Below are positions 32,614 through 41,888 of a DNA stretch of 64,000 nucleotides, piece after piece. Under the pieces are notes generated by a model. It searched no databases, was not told the DNA's origin, and was given only the letters and a program-made list of their open reading frames with translations. The position numbers and the translations under genes are program-made. Numbering within the stretch: the stretch's first letter is position 1; every line of letters starts with the position of its first letter. The DNA is taken from assembly GCF_009739905.1 (NCBI RefSeq), contig NZ_CP034279.1:372001-436000 (forward strand). Reading direction: 5' to 3'. This stretch comes from Streptomyces ficellus (GTDB lineage: Bacteria; Actinomycetota; Actinomycetes; Streptomycetales; Streptomycetaceae).

Positions 32614-34353
32614 TTACGGCGCCATCTCGTAGGCGCCGGAGAGCGCCTCCACGCGCTCCCAGACCCGGGCCGAGCGGGCTTCGTCGACGACCGGGCGGCG
32701 GACCGCTCCCATCGCCCACTCCTGCTGCTGCTCGGTGGCGGAGTCCTTGCCGTGCAGCTCGACGGCGTGGGCGGAGAAGTCGCGCACGAGGACGGCGAAC
32801 AGCTCGTCCAGGACGTCCCGGTCGAGGCCGGTGAGGCGCGCCTGCTCCAGGATCAGCTGACCGTGCACGACGAGCGCGAACAGCTGGCCGACGGCGAGGA
32901 GGAGGTCCAGGTCACGGCTCTGCGCCTCGTCGGGGGCGGCGGTGGTCACGAACGCGCACAGCGCGTCGGCCTGCTCGCGGAACCGGGCGACGTTGGCGAC
33001 GTCGGCGTACGCGTCGAAGGCCGGACGCCAGTCGTGGAAGCGCACCGAGCCCAGGCCCCTGGCCGGCCCCTGCCGGAAGAGGAACGCGTCGTCGGCGGCG
33101 TCCAGGCGGGTCGGGACGGCGTCGTAGCCGGCCGGGTCCAGCAGGTGGTTGCGCATGAACTTGAGGATCAGCGCGAGGTTGACGTGGACCGTGCCCTCGA
33201 GCTTGGGCAGGCCCCGGATCTCGATGGCGGCCTGGGCGAAGTAGTTGTCCTTCTCGAAGCCCTTGGCGGCGATGACGTCCCACATCAGGTCGATGACCTT
33301 CTCGCCCTCCGTGGTCACCTTCATCTTCGTCATCGGGTTGAAGAGGAGGTACCGGCGGTCGTCGGGCCCGGCGGAGCGGAAGTAGTCGACGGCGCGGTCG
33401 CTGAACAGCTTCATGCCGACGAGGCGGACGTACGCGTCGGTCAGCTCCCGGCGCACGTGCGGGAACGCGGTGACCGGACGGCCGTAGAGGATGCGGTTGT
33501 GCGCGTGGGTCACGGCCTCGTACATCGCGTGCTCGCAGATGCCGATGGAGGCGGTGCACAGGTTGAACTTGCCGACGTTCACGGTGTTGAGGGCGGCGTC
33601 GAAGGCGGCCCGGCCGGTGTGCAGGACGTCCTCCTGGCGCACCGGGTAGTTCTCCAGGCGGAACTCGCTGACGTACTTGGAGGAGTCGACGACGTTCTTC
33701 ACCAGGTGGTAGTCCGGGTGCCGGCTGTCGGCGGCGAAGAAGACGTACGCGTCCGGGCCCTCCATGTCGGTGCGGCGGCCGAAGACGGACACCAGCCCGG
33801 CGGCGTTGCCGTTGCCGATGTAGTACTTGGAGCCGGTGGCCCGGAAGCCGCCGGAGCCGTCACTGTCCGGCTCCAGCAGCATGTCGGTGGAGTAGATGTC
33901 GGCGCCGTGGGACTTCTCGGACAGGCCGAACGCGAACACCTCGCCCTGGGCGAGCAGTTCGGCGGCGCGGGCCCGGGCGGCGGCGTTGTCGCTCTGCCAG
34001 ACCGGTCCGAGCCCGAGGATGGTGACCTGCCAGGCGTACCAGTAGTCGAGCCCGTAGAAGCCGAAGATCTCGTTGAGCGCGGCGATGCGGGCGGTGTCCC
34101 ACCGCTTGTCGCTCTGGTCGCCCGGCTGCCCGGCGGCGGCGGACGCGGGGGTGAGGAAGGTGGCGAAGAGTCCTTCCTTGGCGGAGAAGGCGAGGAAGTC
34201 CGCGAGCCAGGCACGGGAGCGGTAGTCCTCGATCAGCTTGCGCTTGCCGCGCTCCTCGAACCAGTCGACGGTGGCGCGCAGCAGCCTGCGCGTCTCCGCG
34301 TCGAAGTGCGCCGGGTCGTAGGTGCGCGGGTTGAACAGCAGCGGGTCGGCCAT
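32614..34353 (-). CDS. Acyl-CoA dehydrogenase/oxidase family protein
   Basis: A 579-aa flavoprotein with the acyl-CoA dehydrogenase middle-domain signature FAFGLSEKSHGADIYSTD, a FAD region (GSKYYIGNGNAAGLVSVFGRR), and a C-terminal helical bundle with ASIGICEHAMYEAVTHAHNR. Its length fits the FadE-like group rather than the 380-residue short enzymes. It should oxidise a CoA thioester at the alpha-beta bond. The PadR gene begins the operon 40 bp upstream. Confidence 0.87.
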   Translation of the reverse strand: MADPLLFNPRTYDPAHFDAETRRLLRATVDWFEERGKRKLIEDYRSRAWLADFLAFSAKEGLFATFLTPASAAAGQPGDQSDKRWDTARIAALNEIFGFYGLDYWYAWQVTILGLGPVWQSDNAAARARAAELLAQGEVFAFGLSEKSHGADIYSTDMLLEPDSDGSGGFRATGSKYYIGNGNAAGLVSVFGRRTDMEGPDAYVFFAADSRHPDYHLVKNVVDSSKYVSEFRLENYPVRQEDVLHTGRAAFDAALNTVNVGKFNLCTASIGICEHAMYEAVTHAHNRILYGRPVTAFPHVRRELTDAYVRLVGMKLFSDRAVDYFRSAGPDDRRYLLFNPMTKMKVTTEGEKVIDLMWDVIAAKGFEKDNYFAQAAIEIRGLPKLEGTVHVNLALILKFMRNHLLDPAGYDAVPTRLDAADDAFLFRQGPARGLGSVRFHDWRPAFDAYADVANVARFREQADALCAFVTTAAPDEAQSRDLDLLLAVGQLFALVVHGQLILEQARLTGLDRDVLDELFAVLVRDFSAHAVELHGKDSATEQQQEWAMGAVRRPVVDEARSARVWERVEALSGAYEMAP

Positions 34354-34393
34354 GGAGGTCCGCCTTTCCGGGAGGTGTGTTCGGTGAGGGTGG

Positions 34394-34966
34394 TCAGCGC
34401 TCGGGGGTGAGCCGGCGGAGGGTGGCGAGGACGTCGTCGAGCCAGGCGAGCGTCATCCGCTCGTACGCGATGCCGCCGCGCAGCACGACGTGTTGGAGCT
34501 CCCGCCCGGCGTCGAGCGGCCGGGCGTCGAGGGGTCCGGGTGCGCCGGGGTCCGGGAAGTCGCGCGCCTCCCCCGCGAGGTAGTGCGCGAGCCGCTCGGA
34601 GTGGACCTGCCGGTACCGCTCCACCTCGCGGATCAGCGCGGCGGGGTCGTCGAAGGCCGCTCCGCGGATCTTGACGGCGAGGTCGTGGCGGACGCTCTCG
34701 GGCGCGATGGGCTCGTGCAGCCACTCGGAGAGCGCGGCCCGCCCGGGGGCGGCGACGGAGTACTCCTTCTTGTCCGGGCGGCCCTGCTGCGGCACCTCCC
34801 GGACGTCGATCCAGCCCTCGCTCTCCATGCGCCGGAGCACGCGGTAGATCTGCTGGTGGGTGGCGGTCCAGAAGTACCCGAACGACCGCTCGAACCGCCG
34901 GGCCAGCTCATAGCCCGAGCCCGGTTTCTCCAGCAGGGACACGAGGATCGCGTGGTCGAGCGCCAT
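34394..34966 (-). CDS. PadR-family transcriptional regulator
   Basis: A 190-aa PadR protein. The N-terminal winged helix (LDHAILVSLLEKPGSGYELARRF to GRPDKKEYSVAAPGRAAL) is followed by a helical C-terminal dimer domain (Vir-type). PadR proteins repress genes for phenolic acids, drugs or lipids. A perfect palindrome 15 bp upstream of its ATG indicates autorepression together with the downstream acyl-CoA dehydrogenase gene. Confidence 0.88.
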   Translation of the reverse strand: MALDHAILVSLLEKPGSGYELARRFERSFGYFWTATHQQIYRVLRRMESEGWIDVREVPQQGRPDKKEYSVAAPGRAALSEWLHEPIAPESVRHDLAVKIRGAAFDDPAALIREVERYRQVHSERLAHYLAGEARDFPDPGAPGPLDARPLDAGRELQHVVLRGGIAYERMTLAWLDDVLATLRRLTPER

Positions 34967-34980
34967 GCCCCGATCTTCTT

Positions 34981-34996
34981 ATGCAACTCGTTGCAT
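34981..34996. promoter_or_regulatory. Candidate PadR operator
   Basis: ATGCAAC-TC-GTTGCAT is a perfect inverted repeat 15-30 bp upstream of the padR-type start, where it would cover the promoter. It stands out as an AT-containing palindrome in GC-rich sequence. Confidence 0.65.
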
Positions 34997-35001
34997 AGAC
35001 A

Positions 35002-35047
35002 AGCGCCACGGCCCGGGTGAGACGTGGCTCACCCGGGCCGTGGCGCT
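35002..35047. terminator. Strong 20-bp terminator hairpin
   Basis: Perfect 20-base arms (35002-35021 and 35028-35047) with a 6-nt loop lie 6 bp after the stop of the minus-strand PPOX gene. The hairpin separates that gene from the PadR promoter. Confidence 0.88.
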
Positions 35048-35053
35048 CCGGTC

Positions 35054-35473
35054 TCACCCGGGTTGGCGGGTGTCCTTCAGCGTTCCCCAGCCGTGCCAGC
35101 GGTCGATCTCGATCCAGGCGCTGAACCTGCGGCGCTCCCGGTTCGGGTACGGCTCGCCCAGGTAGTGCCGCGCCAGCCGGTCCGAGTCGGCCAGCCCCTC
35201 GTCCTCCCGCAGCTCGGCGACCCGGCCGACGACGCTCAGGTGGGTGTACCAGTTGCCCTCGTCGAGCACGGTGAGGGTCACCCGCGGGTCGCGGCGCACG
35301 TGCTGCAGCCGCTTGCGGCCCTCGTCCATGTTGACCAGGATCCGGCCGTCGTCCCAGAGGTACCAGGTGGCCGTGGAGACCGGCTGGCCGTCCGTCCGCA
35401 GGGTCGTGATGGTGGCCGGGTTGGGCTTGCCCAGCATGGTGACTGCCTCGTCGGGAAGCGGTGGTTTCGACAT
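35054..35473 (-). CDS. PPOX-class F420/FMN-dependent protein
   Basis: A 139-aa split-barrel flavin/deazaflavin-binding protein. Family features are ATITTLRTDGQPVSTATWYLWDDGRILVNM near the start and DPRVTLTVLDEGNWYTHLSVVGR in the centre. Homologues use F420 or FMN to reduce small substrates. The specific reaction is unknown. ATG has GGAAAGG upstream. It is a single-gene unit ending in a strong hairpin. Confidence 0.83.
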   Translation of the reverse strand: MSKPPLPDEAVTMLGKPNPATITTLRTDGQPVSTATWYLWDDGRILVNMDEGRKRLQHVRRDPRVTLTVLDEGNWYTHLSVVGRVAELREDEGLADSDRLARHYLGEPYPNRERRRFSAWIEIDRWHGWGTLKDTRQPG

Positions 35474-35686
35474 GTGACGCCTTTCCGTCCGGATGCCGGT
35501 GGGTGTGGTCGCGGGCGGGGATCCCGGGCGGGTCCCCGGGTGGAACCCGGTGGGTTCACCCTCGTACGGCCTTCCCCGTTTCGCGCTCTTGAACGGGACC
35601 GGCCGGCGGACCGTACCTTCCACGGCGGCCCCGGCCCGTGAGCCGCGGCCGCCGAGCCACCGCGCTTCGTACGGAAGGACCCTCGG

Positions 35687-37402
35687 GTGTCGATCGGGAC
35701 GTCTCGTCAGCTGCCGCCCCCAGCCGCCGCGGAGCCGGAGGAGGTGGTCGCCGACGGCTCCGCGCGCCCCCGGGCGGCGGCGCGGGTCCGGGTGTCCCGG
35801 GCGGTCACGGGCGCGGCGGCGGTGCTCGTCGTCGCGGCGCTGCTGCTCCCGGACCGGGTGGAGCACCTGAGGCCCGTGGCGTTCGCGCGCATACCGGTGG
35901 AGGCGATAGCCGGCACCGCGCTGCTGCTGGTGCTGGGCCCGCGTGCCCGGCGGGTGGTGGCCGTGCTCGCCGGGGTCGCGCTGGGGCTGGTGACGCTGCT
36001 GAACGTCCTGGACATGGGCTTCCGCTCGGTGCTCGTCCGGCCCTTCGACCCGGTGCTCGACTGGATCCTCCTCGACGACGCCGAGGCGTTCCTCGGTGAC
36101 TCCATCGGCTCGGCCGGCGCGACCGCGGTCGTCGTCGGGGCCGGCGTGCTCGTCGTCCTCCTGCTGGTGGCGATGGCGCTGTCGGTCGTCCGGCTGGGCC
36201 ACGTCGTGGTGCGGCACAGCGCCGTGGCGGCGCCGGCGACCCTGTTGGCCGGGACCGTCTGGGTCGCCTGTGCGGCGCTCGGGGTGCAGGTCTCGGGGGC
36301 GGCGGTCGCCGCACGCGGCGCGGCCGACGTCGTGAGCGGCCGGGTGCAGCAGGTGCGGGCCGGGATCGCGGACCGGGAGGCGTTCGCGGAGGAGTCCGCC
36401 GTCGACGCCTTCCGCGCGACGCCGGGCGACCGGCTGCTGACCGGGCTGCGCGGCAAGGACGTGCTGTTCGTGTTCATCGAGAGCTACGGACGCAGCGCCG
36501 TGCAGGACCCGGAGATGGCGCCCGGGGTCGGGGCGGTGCTCGCGGACGGGACGCGCCGGCTGGGCGCCGCCGGGTTCTCCTCCCGGAGCGCGTTCCTCAC
36601 CTCCCCCACGTACGGCGGCGGCAGCTGGCTGGCCCATGCCACGTTCGCCTCGGGTCTGCGGATCGACAACCAGCAGCGCTACCGCGACCTCACCTCCAGC
36701 GACCGTCTCACCCTCACCAGCGCCTTCCGCAAGGCGGGCGCCTGGCGAACCGTCGGCATCATGCCGGGCGTCACCCGCGCCTGGCCGGAGGGCCGGTTCT
36801 ACGGCCTGGACCACGTCTACGACTCACGCAACCTGGGGTACGAGGGGCCGAAGTTCAGCTGGACGCCCGTGCCCGACCAGTTCAGCCTCGCCGCGTTCGA
36901 GCGGCTGGAGCACGGAAGGCCGGGCCGCGGCCCCCTGATGGCGGAGATCATCCTGACCTCCAGCCACAACCCGTGGGCGCCGGTGCCGACCATGCTCGGC
37001 TGGGACCGGCTCGGTGACGGCTCGGTCTACGAGTCGGTCAAGGAGGCCGGCGAGGACCCCAAGGAGGTGTGGAAGGACCCGGCGCGGGTGCGCACCGAGT
37101 ACCGGCGCTCGATCGAGTACTCGCTGACGAGCCTCGTCTCGTACGTCGAGAAGTACGGCGACGACGACACCGTGGTCGTCTTCCTCGGCGACCACCAGCC
37201 CGTCCCCACCGTGACGCGGGACCGCCTGGGCCGGGACGTGCCGGTGACGATCGTCGCCCGCGACCCGGCGGTGCTGGACCGGGTGGCGGGCTGGGGCTGG
37301 CAGGAGGGGCTGAAGCCGGGACCGGACGCCCCGGTCTGGCCGATGGACGCCTTCCGGGACCGTTTCCTGACCGCCTACGGCCCCGCCGGCGGTCCGCGAT
37401 GA
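35687..37402 (+). CDS. Membrane-anchored sulfatase/phosphoglycerol-transferase-like protein
   Basis: A 571-aa protein with four hydrophobic segments in the first 240 residues and an alkaline-phosphatase-superfamily ectodomain. DVLFVFIESYGRS resembles the LTA-synthase/phosphoethanolamine-transferase metal site, and VVVFLGDHQP carries the distal metal ligands. Such enzymes transfer phospho-groups to cell-wall or lipid acceptors outside the membrane. GTG has GGAAGGA upstream. It converges with a CDP-alcohol phosphatidyltransferase gene only 7 bp away, so both may act in the same envelope-lipid process. Confidence 0.78.
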   Translation: MSIGTSRQLPPPAAAEPEEVVADGSARPRAAARVRVSRAVTGAAAVLVVAALLLPDRVEHLRPVAFARIPVEAIAGTALLLVLGPRARRVVAVLAGVALGLVTLLNVLDMGFRSVLVRPFDPVLDWILLDDAEAFLGDSIGSAGATAVVVGAGVLVVLLLVAMALSVVRLGHVVVRHSAVAAPATLLAGTVWVACAALGVQVSGAAVAARGAADVVSGRVQQVRAGIADREAFAEESAVDAFRATPGDRLLTGLRGKDVLFVFIESYGRSAVQDPEMAPGVGAVLADGTRRLGAAGFSSRSAFLTSPTYGGGSWLAHATFASGLRIDNQQRYRDLTSSDRLTLTSAFRKAGAWRTVGIMPGVTRAWPEGRFYGLDHVYDSRNLGYEGPKFSWTPVPDQFSLAAFERLEHGRPGRGPLMAEIILTSSHNPWAPVPTMLGWDRLGDGSVYESVKEAGEDPKEVWKDPARVRTEYRRSIEYSLTSLVSYVEKYGDDDTVVVFLGDHQPVPTVTRDRLGRDVPVTIVARDPAVLDRVAGWGWQEGLKPGPDAPVWPMDAFRDRFLTAYGPAGGPR

Positions 37403-37409
37403 CGGCCGG

Positions 37410-38219
37410 TCAGGCGCCCGGGCGCACCGTCTGCCGGACCGGCGCCCCCGCCGCGGCGGCCGGGACGGGGACGCGGACGTCGACACGGACGCGCCACAGC
37501 CAGCGGATGTCCCGGCCGAACGACCAGACGAGCAGCGCCAGCGCCGCCGCCACCGCCGCGTACGCCGGCACGCGCGGGAGCGCCCCGGTGCCGGCCACCA
37601 GCAGGACGACGCCCTGCACGGCGGCCACCGTCTTGCGGGCCATGCTCGGGGGCAGCGGCCCGTTCAGCCACGGCAGCACGCGGGCCGCCGCGACGAACAC
37701 GTACCGCATGGCGCCGATCGCCAGCACCCACGCGCCCATCGACAGGGACACCTGCACGCTGAGGACCATGATGAGGAAGGCGTCGGCCTCCATGTCGAAG
37801 CGCGCCCCGAACGGCGACGCCGTGCCGGTGCGGCGGGCGACCTGCCCGTCGACCGCGTCGAGCGCCAGCGCCACCGCGGTGAGCACCGCCAGGGCGGTGA
37901 CCGGTGCTCGCCCCGCGAACAGGTCGGCGACCAGCGCCGTCACGCCCCCGGCGAGCGTCGTCCGGGCGAGCGTCACCGCGTCGGCCGGGCCGAAGGGCGT
38001 GGGCCGGGGCCTCGACCCGCGCAGCGCCCGGGACAGCACGGCCCAGGTGGCGGCCGTGAACGCCAGGCCCGTGAGCCACCCGGCGGGCCCCAGCCCCGTC
38101 ACCGCGCCGAGCAGGAGCAGGACCCCGAGCTGCGCGACCGCGCCGAGGGCGGGTTCGGGACGCAGCGGACGCGCGCCGGGACCCGCGTCGGGACGTGCGT
38201 CGGGACGTGCGTCGGTCAT
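37410..38219 (-). CDS. CDP-alcohol phosphatidyltransferase family membrane protein
   Basis: A 269-aa integral membrane enzyme with the full CDP-OH-P motif: Asp124-Gly-x2-Ala-Arg-x8-Gly138-x3-Asp142-x3-Asp146. About six helices surround it. It joins a CDP-activated diglyceride or alcohol to a second alcohol. Identity of the acceptor is not evident. ATG 38219 is used. A TTG at 38234 with GGAGGGG upstream is a strong alternative. The N-terminal DARPDARPDA is encoded by a 12-bp repeat. Confidence 0.85.
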   Translation of the reverse strand: MTDARPDARPDAGPGARPLRPEPALGAVAQLGVLLLLGAVTGLGPAGWLTGLAFTAATWAVLSRALRGSRPRPTPFGPADAVTLARTTLAGGVTALVADLFAGRAPVTALAVLTAVALALDAVDGQVARRTGTASPFGARFDMEADAFLIMVLSVQVSLSMGAWVLAIGAMRYVFVAAARVLPWLNGPLPPSMARKTVAAVQGVVLLVAGTGALPRVPAYAAVAAALALLVWSFGRDIRWLWRVRVDVRVPVPAAAAGAPVRQTVRPGA

Positions 38220-38345
38220 GTCGCCCACGGACAAGGGACCCCTCCGGACCTGTGACAGAGTCAATGGCCGTCGCGCGCCGTGTGCGCGGCCTCGTATCAC
38301 CCTCAGAACGTGCACCGGCACCCCAGCGTTCAACAGGAGAACCCG

Positions 38346-39326
38346 ATGAAGCGCACCGCGCGCGCCTTCTGGCTGCGCTCCCCCGGCCACGGCGAGATAC
38401 GCGACGTGGACCTGCCGGAACCGGCCGCCGGCGACGTCGTCGTGAGAACGCTGTTCTCCGGTGTCAGCCGCGGGACGGAGGGCCTCGTCTTCCGCGGCGG
38501 CGTCCCCGAGAGCCAGCACCGGGCGATGCGGGCGCCGTACCAGGACGGCGACTTCCCCGGCCCGGTCAAGTACGGCTACCTCAACGTCGGTCTGGTCGAG
38601 GAGGGGCCCGACCAGCTCGCCGGCCGCACCGTCTTCTGCCTCTACCCGCACCAGAGCCGGTACGTCGTCCCCGCCGGCGCCGTGACCCCGGTGCCCGACT
38701 CCGTGCCCGCCGCCCGGGCGGTCCTGGCCGGCACGGTCGAGACCGCGGTGAACGCCCTGTGGGACGCGGCGCCGCTCGTCGGCGACCGGATCGCCGTCGT
38801 CGGGGCCGGGATGATCGGCTGCTCGGTGGCCGCGCTGCTCGCCCGGTTCCCCGGCGTACGCGTCCAGCTCGTCGACGCCGACCCGGCCCGCGCCTCGGTG
38901 GCGACCGCGCTGGGCGTCGGCTTCGCCCTCCCGGGGGACGCCCTCGACGGCTGTGACCTCGTCGTCCACGCGAGCGCCACCGAAGCCGGTCTCGAACGCT
39001 CCCTGGAACTCCTCGCCCCCGAGGGCACCGTGCTGGAGCTGAGCTGGTACGGGGACCGGCGCGTCAGCCTGCCGCTCGGCGAGGCGTTCCACTCCGGCCG
39101 GCTGGTCGTGCGGGGCAGCCAGGTGGGCCGGGTCTCGGAGGCCAGGCGCTCCCGGCGCACCTTCGCCGACCGGCTGGCCCTCTCGCTCGACCTGCTCGCC
39201 GACCCGGTCTTCGACGCGCTGGTCACCGGCGAGTGCGCCTTCGGCGAGCTGCCGTCCGTGATGGCCGCCATGGCCGCCGGTGACCTGCCGGGACTGTGCC
39301 ACCGGGTGCGCTACGACGGGCCCTGA
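38346..39326 (+). CDS. MDR-superfamily dehydrogenase lacking catalytic zinc Cys
   Basis: A 326-aa medium-chain dehydrogenase/reductase. The Rossmann domain has [17 protein letters not shown]. The segment [18 protein letters not shown] replaces the GxCGTD catalytic-zinc motif, as in BchC-like dehydrogenases. ATG has AGGAG 7 bp upstream. It lies 80 bp upstream of the PTPS-like gene on the same strand and opens the presumed pterin-metabolite operon, where it could oxidise or reduce a polyol or side-chain carbonyl. Substrate unknown. Confidence 0.77.
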   Translation: MKRTARAFWLRSPGHGEIRDVDLPEPAAGDVVVRTLFSGVSRGTEGLVFRGGVPESQHRAMRAPYQDGDFPGPVKYGYLNVGLVEEGPDQLAGRTVFCLYPHQSRYVVPAGAVTPVPDSVPAARAVLAGTVETAVNALWDAAPLVGDRIAVVGAGMIGCSVAALLARFPGVRVQLVDADPARASVATALGVGFALPGDALDGCDLVVHASATEAGLERSLELLAPEGTVLELSWYGDRRVSLPLGEAFHSGRLVVRGSQVGRVSEARRSRRTFADRLALSLDLLADPVFDALVTGECAFGELPSVMAAMAAGDLPGLCHRVRYDGP

Positions 39327-39406
39327 ACGCAACGGCCCTCCCGGCCGTACTGATTCCAGCAGGGCCGCCGACCGGCCCTCATGGACGGACCGGGAGGTCA
39401 CAGCCG

Positions 39407-39805
39407 TTGTTCAGTGTCACAGTCCGCGAGCACCTCATGATCGCCCACAGCTTCCGCGGGGAGGTGTTCGGACCCGCGCAGCGCCTGCACGGCGCGACGT
39501 ACCTCGTGGACGCCACGTTCCGCCGTCCCGAGCTGGACGCCGACAACATCGTCGTCGACATCGGCCTCGCCACCAAGGAGCTCGGCGAGGTGGTGGCCCG
39601 GTTCAACTACCGCAACCTCGACGACGCGGACGAGTTCACGGGCGTCAACACCTCGACCGAGTTCCTGGCGAAGGTCATCGCCGACCGGCTCGCCGACCGG
39701 GTGCACGCCGGAGCGCTGGGCGAGGGTGCGCGCGGGCTGACCGGTGTCACGGTCACCCTGCACGAGTCGCACATCGCGTGGGCGAGTTACGAGCGGGCCC
39801 TGTGA
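39407..39805 (+). CDS. 6-pyruvoyltetrahydropterin synthase homologue, non-canonical
   Basis: A 132-aa T-fold protein. TTG with GGGAGG 9 bp upstream gives a start fitting the family. The zinc site is incomplete: His14 and His28 are present, but HGATY replaces the usual HGHxY, and no catalytic Cys is seen between them. The pterin-binding Glu (TLHESH near the C-terminus) is retained. This matches what was reported for S. coelicolor SCO6650, a PTPS fold that binds no zinc, lacks the triad and does not catalyse the PTPS reaction. The next gene overlaps by 4 bp. Confidence 0.85.
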   Translation: MFSVTVREHLMIAHSFRGEVFGPAQRLHGATYLVDATFRRPELDADNIVVDIGLATKELGEVVARFNYRNLDDADEFTGVNTSTEFLAKVIADRLADRVHAGALGEGARGLTGVTVTLHESHIAWASYERAL

Positions 39806-40971
39806 ACGACCACGGACCGGCCGGCGCGCCACCACCGGTGCGGTCGGTGCGGGTGGTGATGCCCGGGGGCATCGACGACCCGTCCGCGCCGAGCGGCGGC
39901 AACGTCTACGACCGCAGGGTGTGCCGCGACCTGCCCGCCGTCGGCTGGCAGGTCGCCGAGCACACGGTCGCGGGCGACTGGCCCGCGCCCGCGCGCCCCG
40001 CGCGCGAGGAACTGGCGCGGCTCCTCGCGGACTCGGCCGACGGCACCCTGTTCCTCCTCGACGGGCTCGTCGCCTGCGGGGTGCCCGACGTCGTCGTGCC
40101 CGAGACCGGCCGGCTGCGCCTGGCGGTGCTGGTGCACCTGCCGCTGGCCGACGAGACGGGGCTCGCCCCCGAACGGGTCGCCGCGCTGGACGCCGCCGAG
40201 CGCCGCACCCTGCGCTCGGCGGCGGCGGTCGTCGCCACCAGCAGGTGGGCGGCGGACCGGCTCGTGCGGCACCACGGGCTCGCCCCCGGCCGCGTCCACG
40301 TCGCCGCCCCGGGCGCCGACATCGGGCCGCTCGCCCCGGGCAGCGCGACCGCGCCGGGCACCTCGCGGGACGTCTCGCCCGGCACCGGCAGCGACCCCCG
40401 CCTGCTGTGCGTGGCGTCGGTGACCCCGCGCAAGGGGCAGTACGAACTGGTGGAGGCCCTCGCGACCGTCGCCGACCTGGCGTGGAGCTGCGTCCTGGTG
40501 GGCGGCCTCCGCCAGGATCCCGCGTACGTCGCCCGGCTGCGGAGGCTGATCACCCGCCACGGGCTCGACGACCGCGTCCACCTCGCGGGCCCGCGCAGCG
40601 GTCCGGAGCTGAACGCCAGTTACGCGGGCGCGGACCTCCTGGTCCTCGCCTCGCACGCCGAGACGTACGGCATGGCCGTCACCGAGGCGCTCGCTCGGGG
40701 CGTCCCCGTCCTGGCCACGGCCGTCGGCGGGCTCCCCGAGGCGGTCGGCCAAGCACCCGACGGCAGCGTGCCGGGCGCCCTCGTACCGCCCGGCGATCCC
40801 GCGGCGCTCGCGGCGGCGCTGCGGCGCTGGCTGGGCGAGCCCGGCGAGCGCCATCGCGCGAAGGTCGCCGCACGGCGGCGGCGCACCGCGCTGGCCGGTT
40901 GGGAGACGACCACCCGAAGCCTGTCGAAGGCCCTGGAACAGCTCCGGCAACACCCCCTGGAGGCGGCGTGA
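39802..40971 (+). CDS. Family 4 (GT-B) glycosyltransferase
   Basis: A 389-aa glycosyltransferase. The donor domain contains [20 protein letters not shown], the [56 protein letters not shown] block (the EX7E-type motif) and a basic C-terminus. GTG lies in a GTGA overlap with the PTPS-like gene and the stop overlaps the methyltransferase start, so translation is coupled. It probably glycosylates the product of the pathway. Sugar and acceptor are unknown. Confidence 0.86.
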   Translation: MNDHGPAGAPPPVRSVRVVMPGGIDDPSAPSGGNVYDRRVCRDLPAVGWQVAEHTVAGDWPAPARPAREELARLLADSADGTLFLLDGLVACGVPDVVVPETGRLRLAVLVHLPLADETGLAPERVAALDAAERRTLRSAAAVVATSRWAADRLVRHHGLAPGRVHVAAPGADIGPLAPGSATAPGTSRDVSPGTGSDPRLLCVASVTPRKGQYELVEALATVADLAWSCVLVGGLRQDPAYVARLRRLITRHGLDDRVHLAGPRSGPELNASYAGADLLVLASHAETYGMAVTEALARGVPVLATAVGGLPEAVGQAPDGSVPGALVPPGDPAALAAALRRWLGEPGERHRAKVAARRRRTALAGWETTTRSLSKALEQLRQHPLEAA

Positions 40972-41888
40972 CCGTGACCGACAGACCCCGTTACGCCCCG
41001 GACTGGCTGGCTCTCCGCGAGCCCGCCGACGCCGCCGCCCGCGCCGGTGAGCTCCTGGGCCCGCTGCGCGGCCACCTCGGCCTCGACCGGCCGCGGCAGG
41101 ACGCCGTCCTGGTGGTCCGGGACCTCGGCTGCGGCACCGGTTCCATGGGGCGCTGGCTCGCGCCCCGGCTGGGCGGGCCACAGCACTGGGTGCTGCACGA
41201 CCACGACGCCGAACTCCTCGGCCTCGCGAGCGGCCGGATGCCGCGCACCGGTGCGGGAGGCGGCCGGGTCACGGTCGCGACCCGCAGCGGCGACATCGGC
41301 CGGCTCACCGCCGCCGAACTCGCCGGCACGGGGCTGGTGACGGCGTCCGCGCTGCTGGACGTGCTCACGCGCGACGAGGTGGACCGGCTGGCCGCGGCCT
41401 GCGCGGAGGCCGGGTGCCCGGCGCTCCTCGCCCTCTCGGTGGTGGGGCGGGTCGAACTGACCCCGGCCGACCCGCTGGACGGCGCCCTCGGCGCCGCGTT
41501 CAACGACCACCAGCGGCGCCTGGAGCACGGGCGCCGACTGCTGGGACCCGACGCGGTCGCGGCGGCCCGGGAGTTGTTCGAGGCGCGTGGCATGACCGTG
41601 CTGACGCACTCCAGCCCGTGGCGGCTGGGGCCCGGCGAGTCGGCGCTGACGGCCGAGTGGCTGCGCGGCTGGGTCGGCGCGGCCCGTGAACAGCGCCCCG
41701 ACCTCGCGCCCCGCGCCACGGCGTACCTGCGGCGCCGGCTGGAGGCCTGCGAGGCGGGCGAACTGCGGGCCGTGGTCCACCACACCGACCTGCTGGCCCT
41801 CCCGGGCACGGGGCGTGGCGCGGGACGCGACGCGGGCGCGACGCGACCGGGAGAGGCCGCGGGGCCGGAGGCGGGGGCCGCCGCGTGA
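40968..41888 (+). CDS. SAM-dependent methyltransferase
   Basis: A 306-aa class I methyltransferase: motif I VRDLGCGTGSMGRWLAP, then LHDHDAELL and a post-motif (LLALSVVGRVELTP). Residues after about 280 are a disordered Gly/Ala/Arg tail. It is embedded by 4-bp overlaps between the glycosyltransferase and the membrane-protein genes. It probably O- or N-methylates an intermediate. Confidence 0.83.
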   Translation: MTVTDRPRYAPDWLALREPADAAARAGELLGPLRGHLGLDRPRQDAVLVVRDLGCGTGSMGRWLAPRLGGPQHWVLHDHDAELLGLASGRMPRTGAGGGRVTVATRSGDIGRLTAAELAGTGLVTASALLDVLTRDEVDRLAAACAEAGCPALLALSVVGRVELTPADPLDGALGAAFNDHQRRLEHGRRLLGPDAVAAARELFEARGMTVLTHSSPWRLGPGESALTAEWLRGWVGAAREQRPDLAPRATAYLRRRLEACEAGELRAVVHHTDLLALPGTGRGAGRDAGATRPGEAAGPEAGAAA

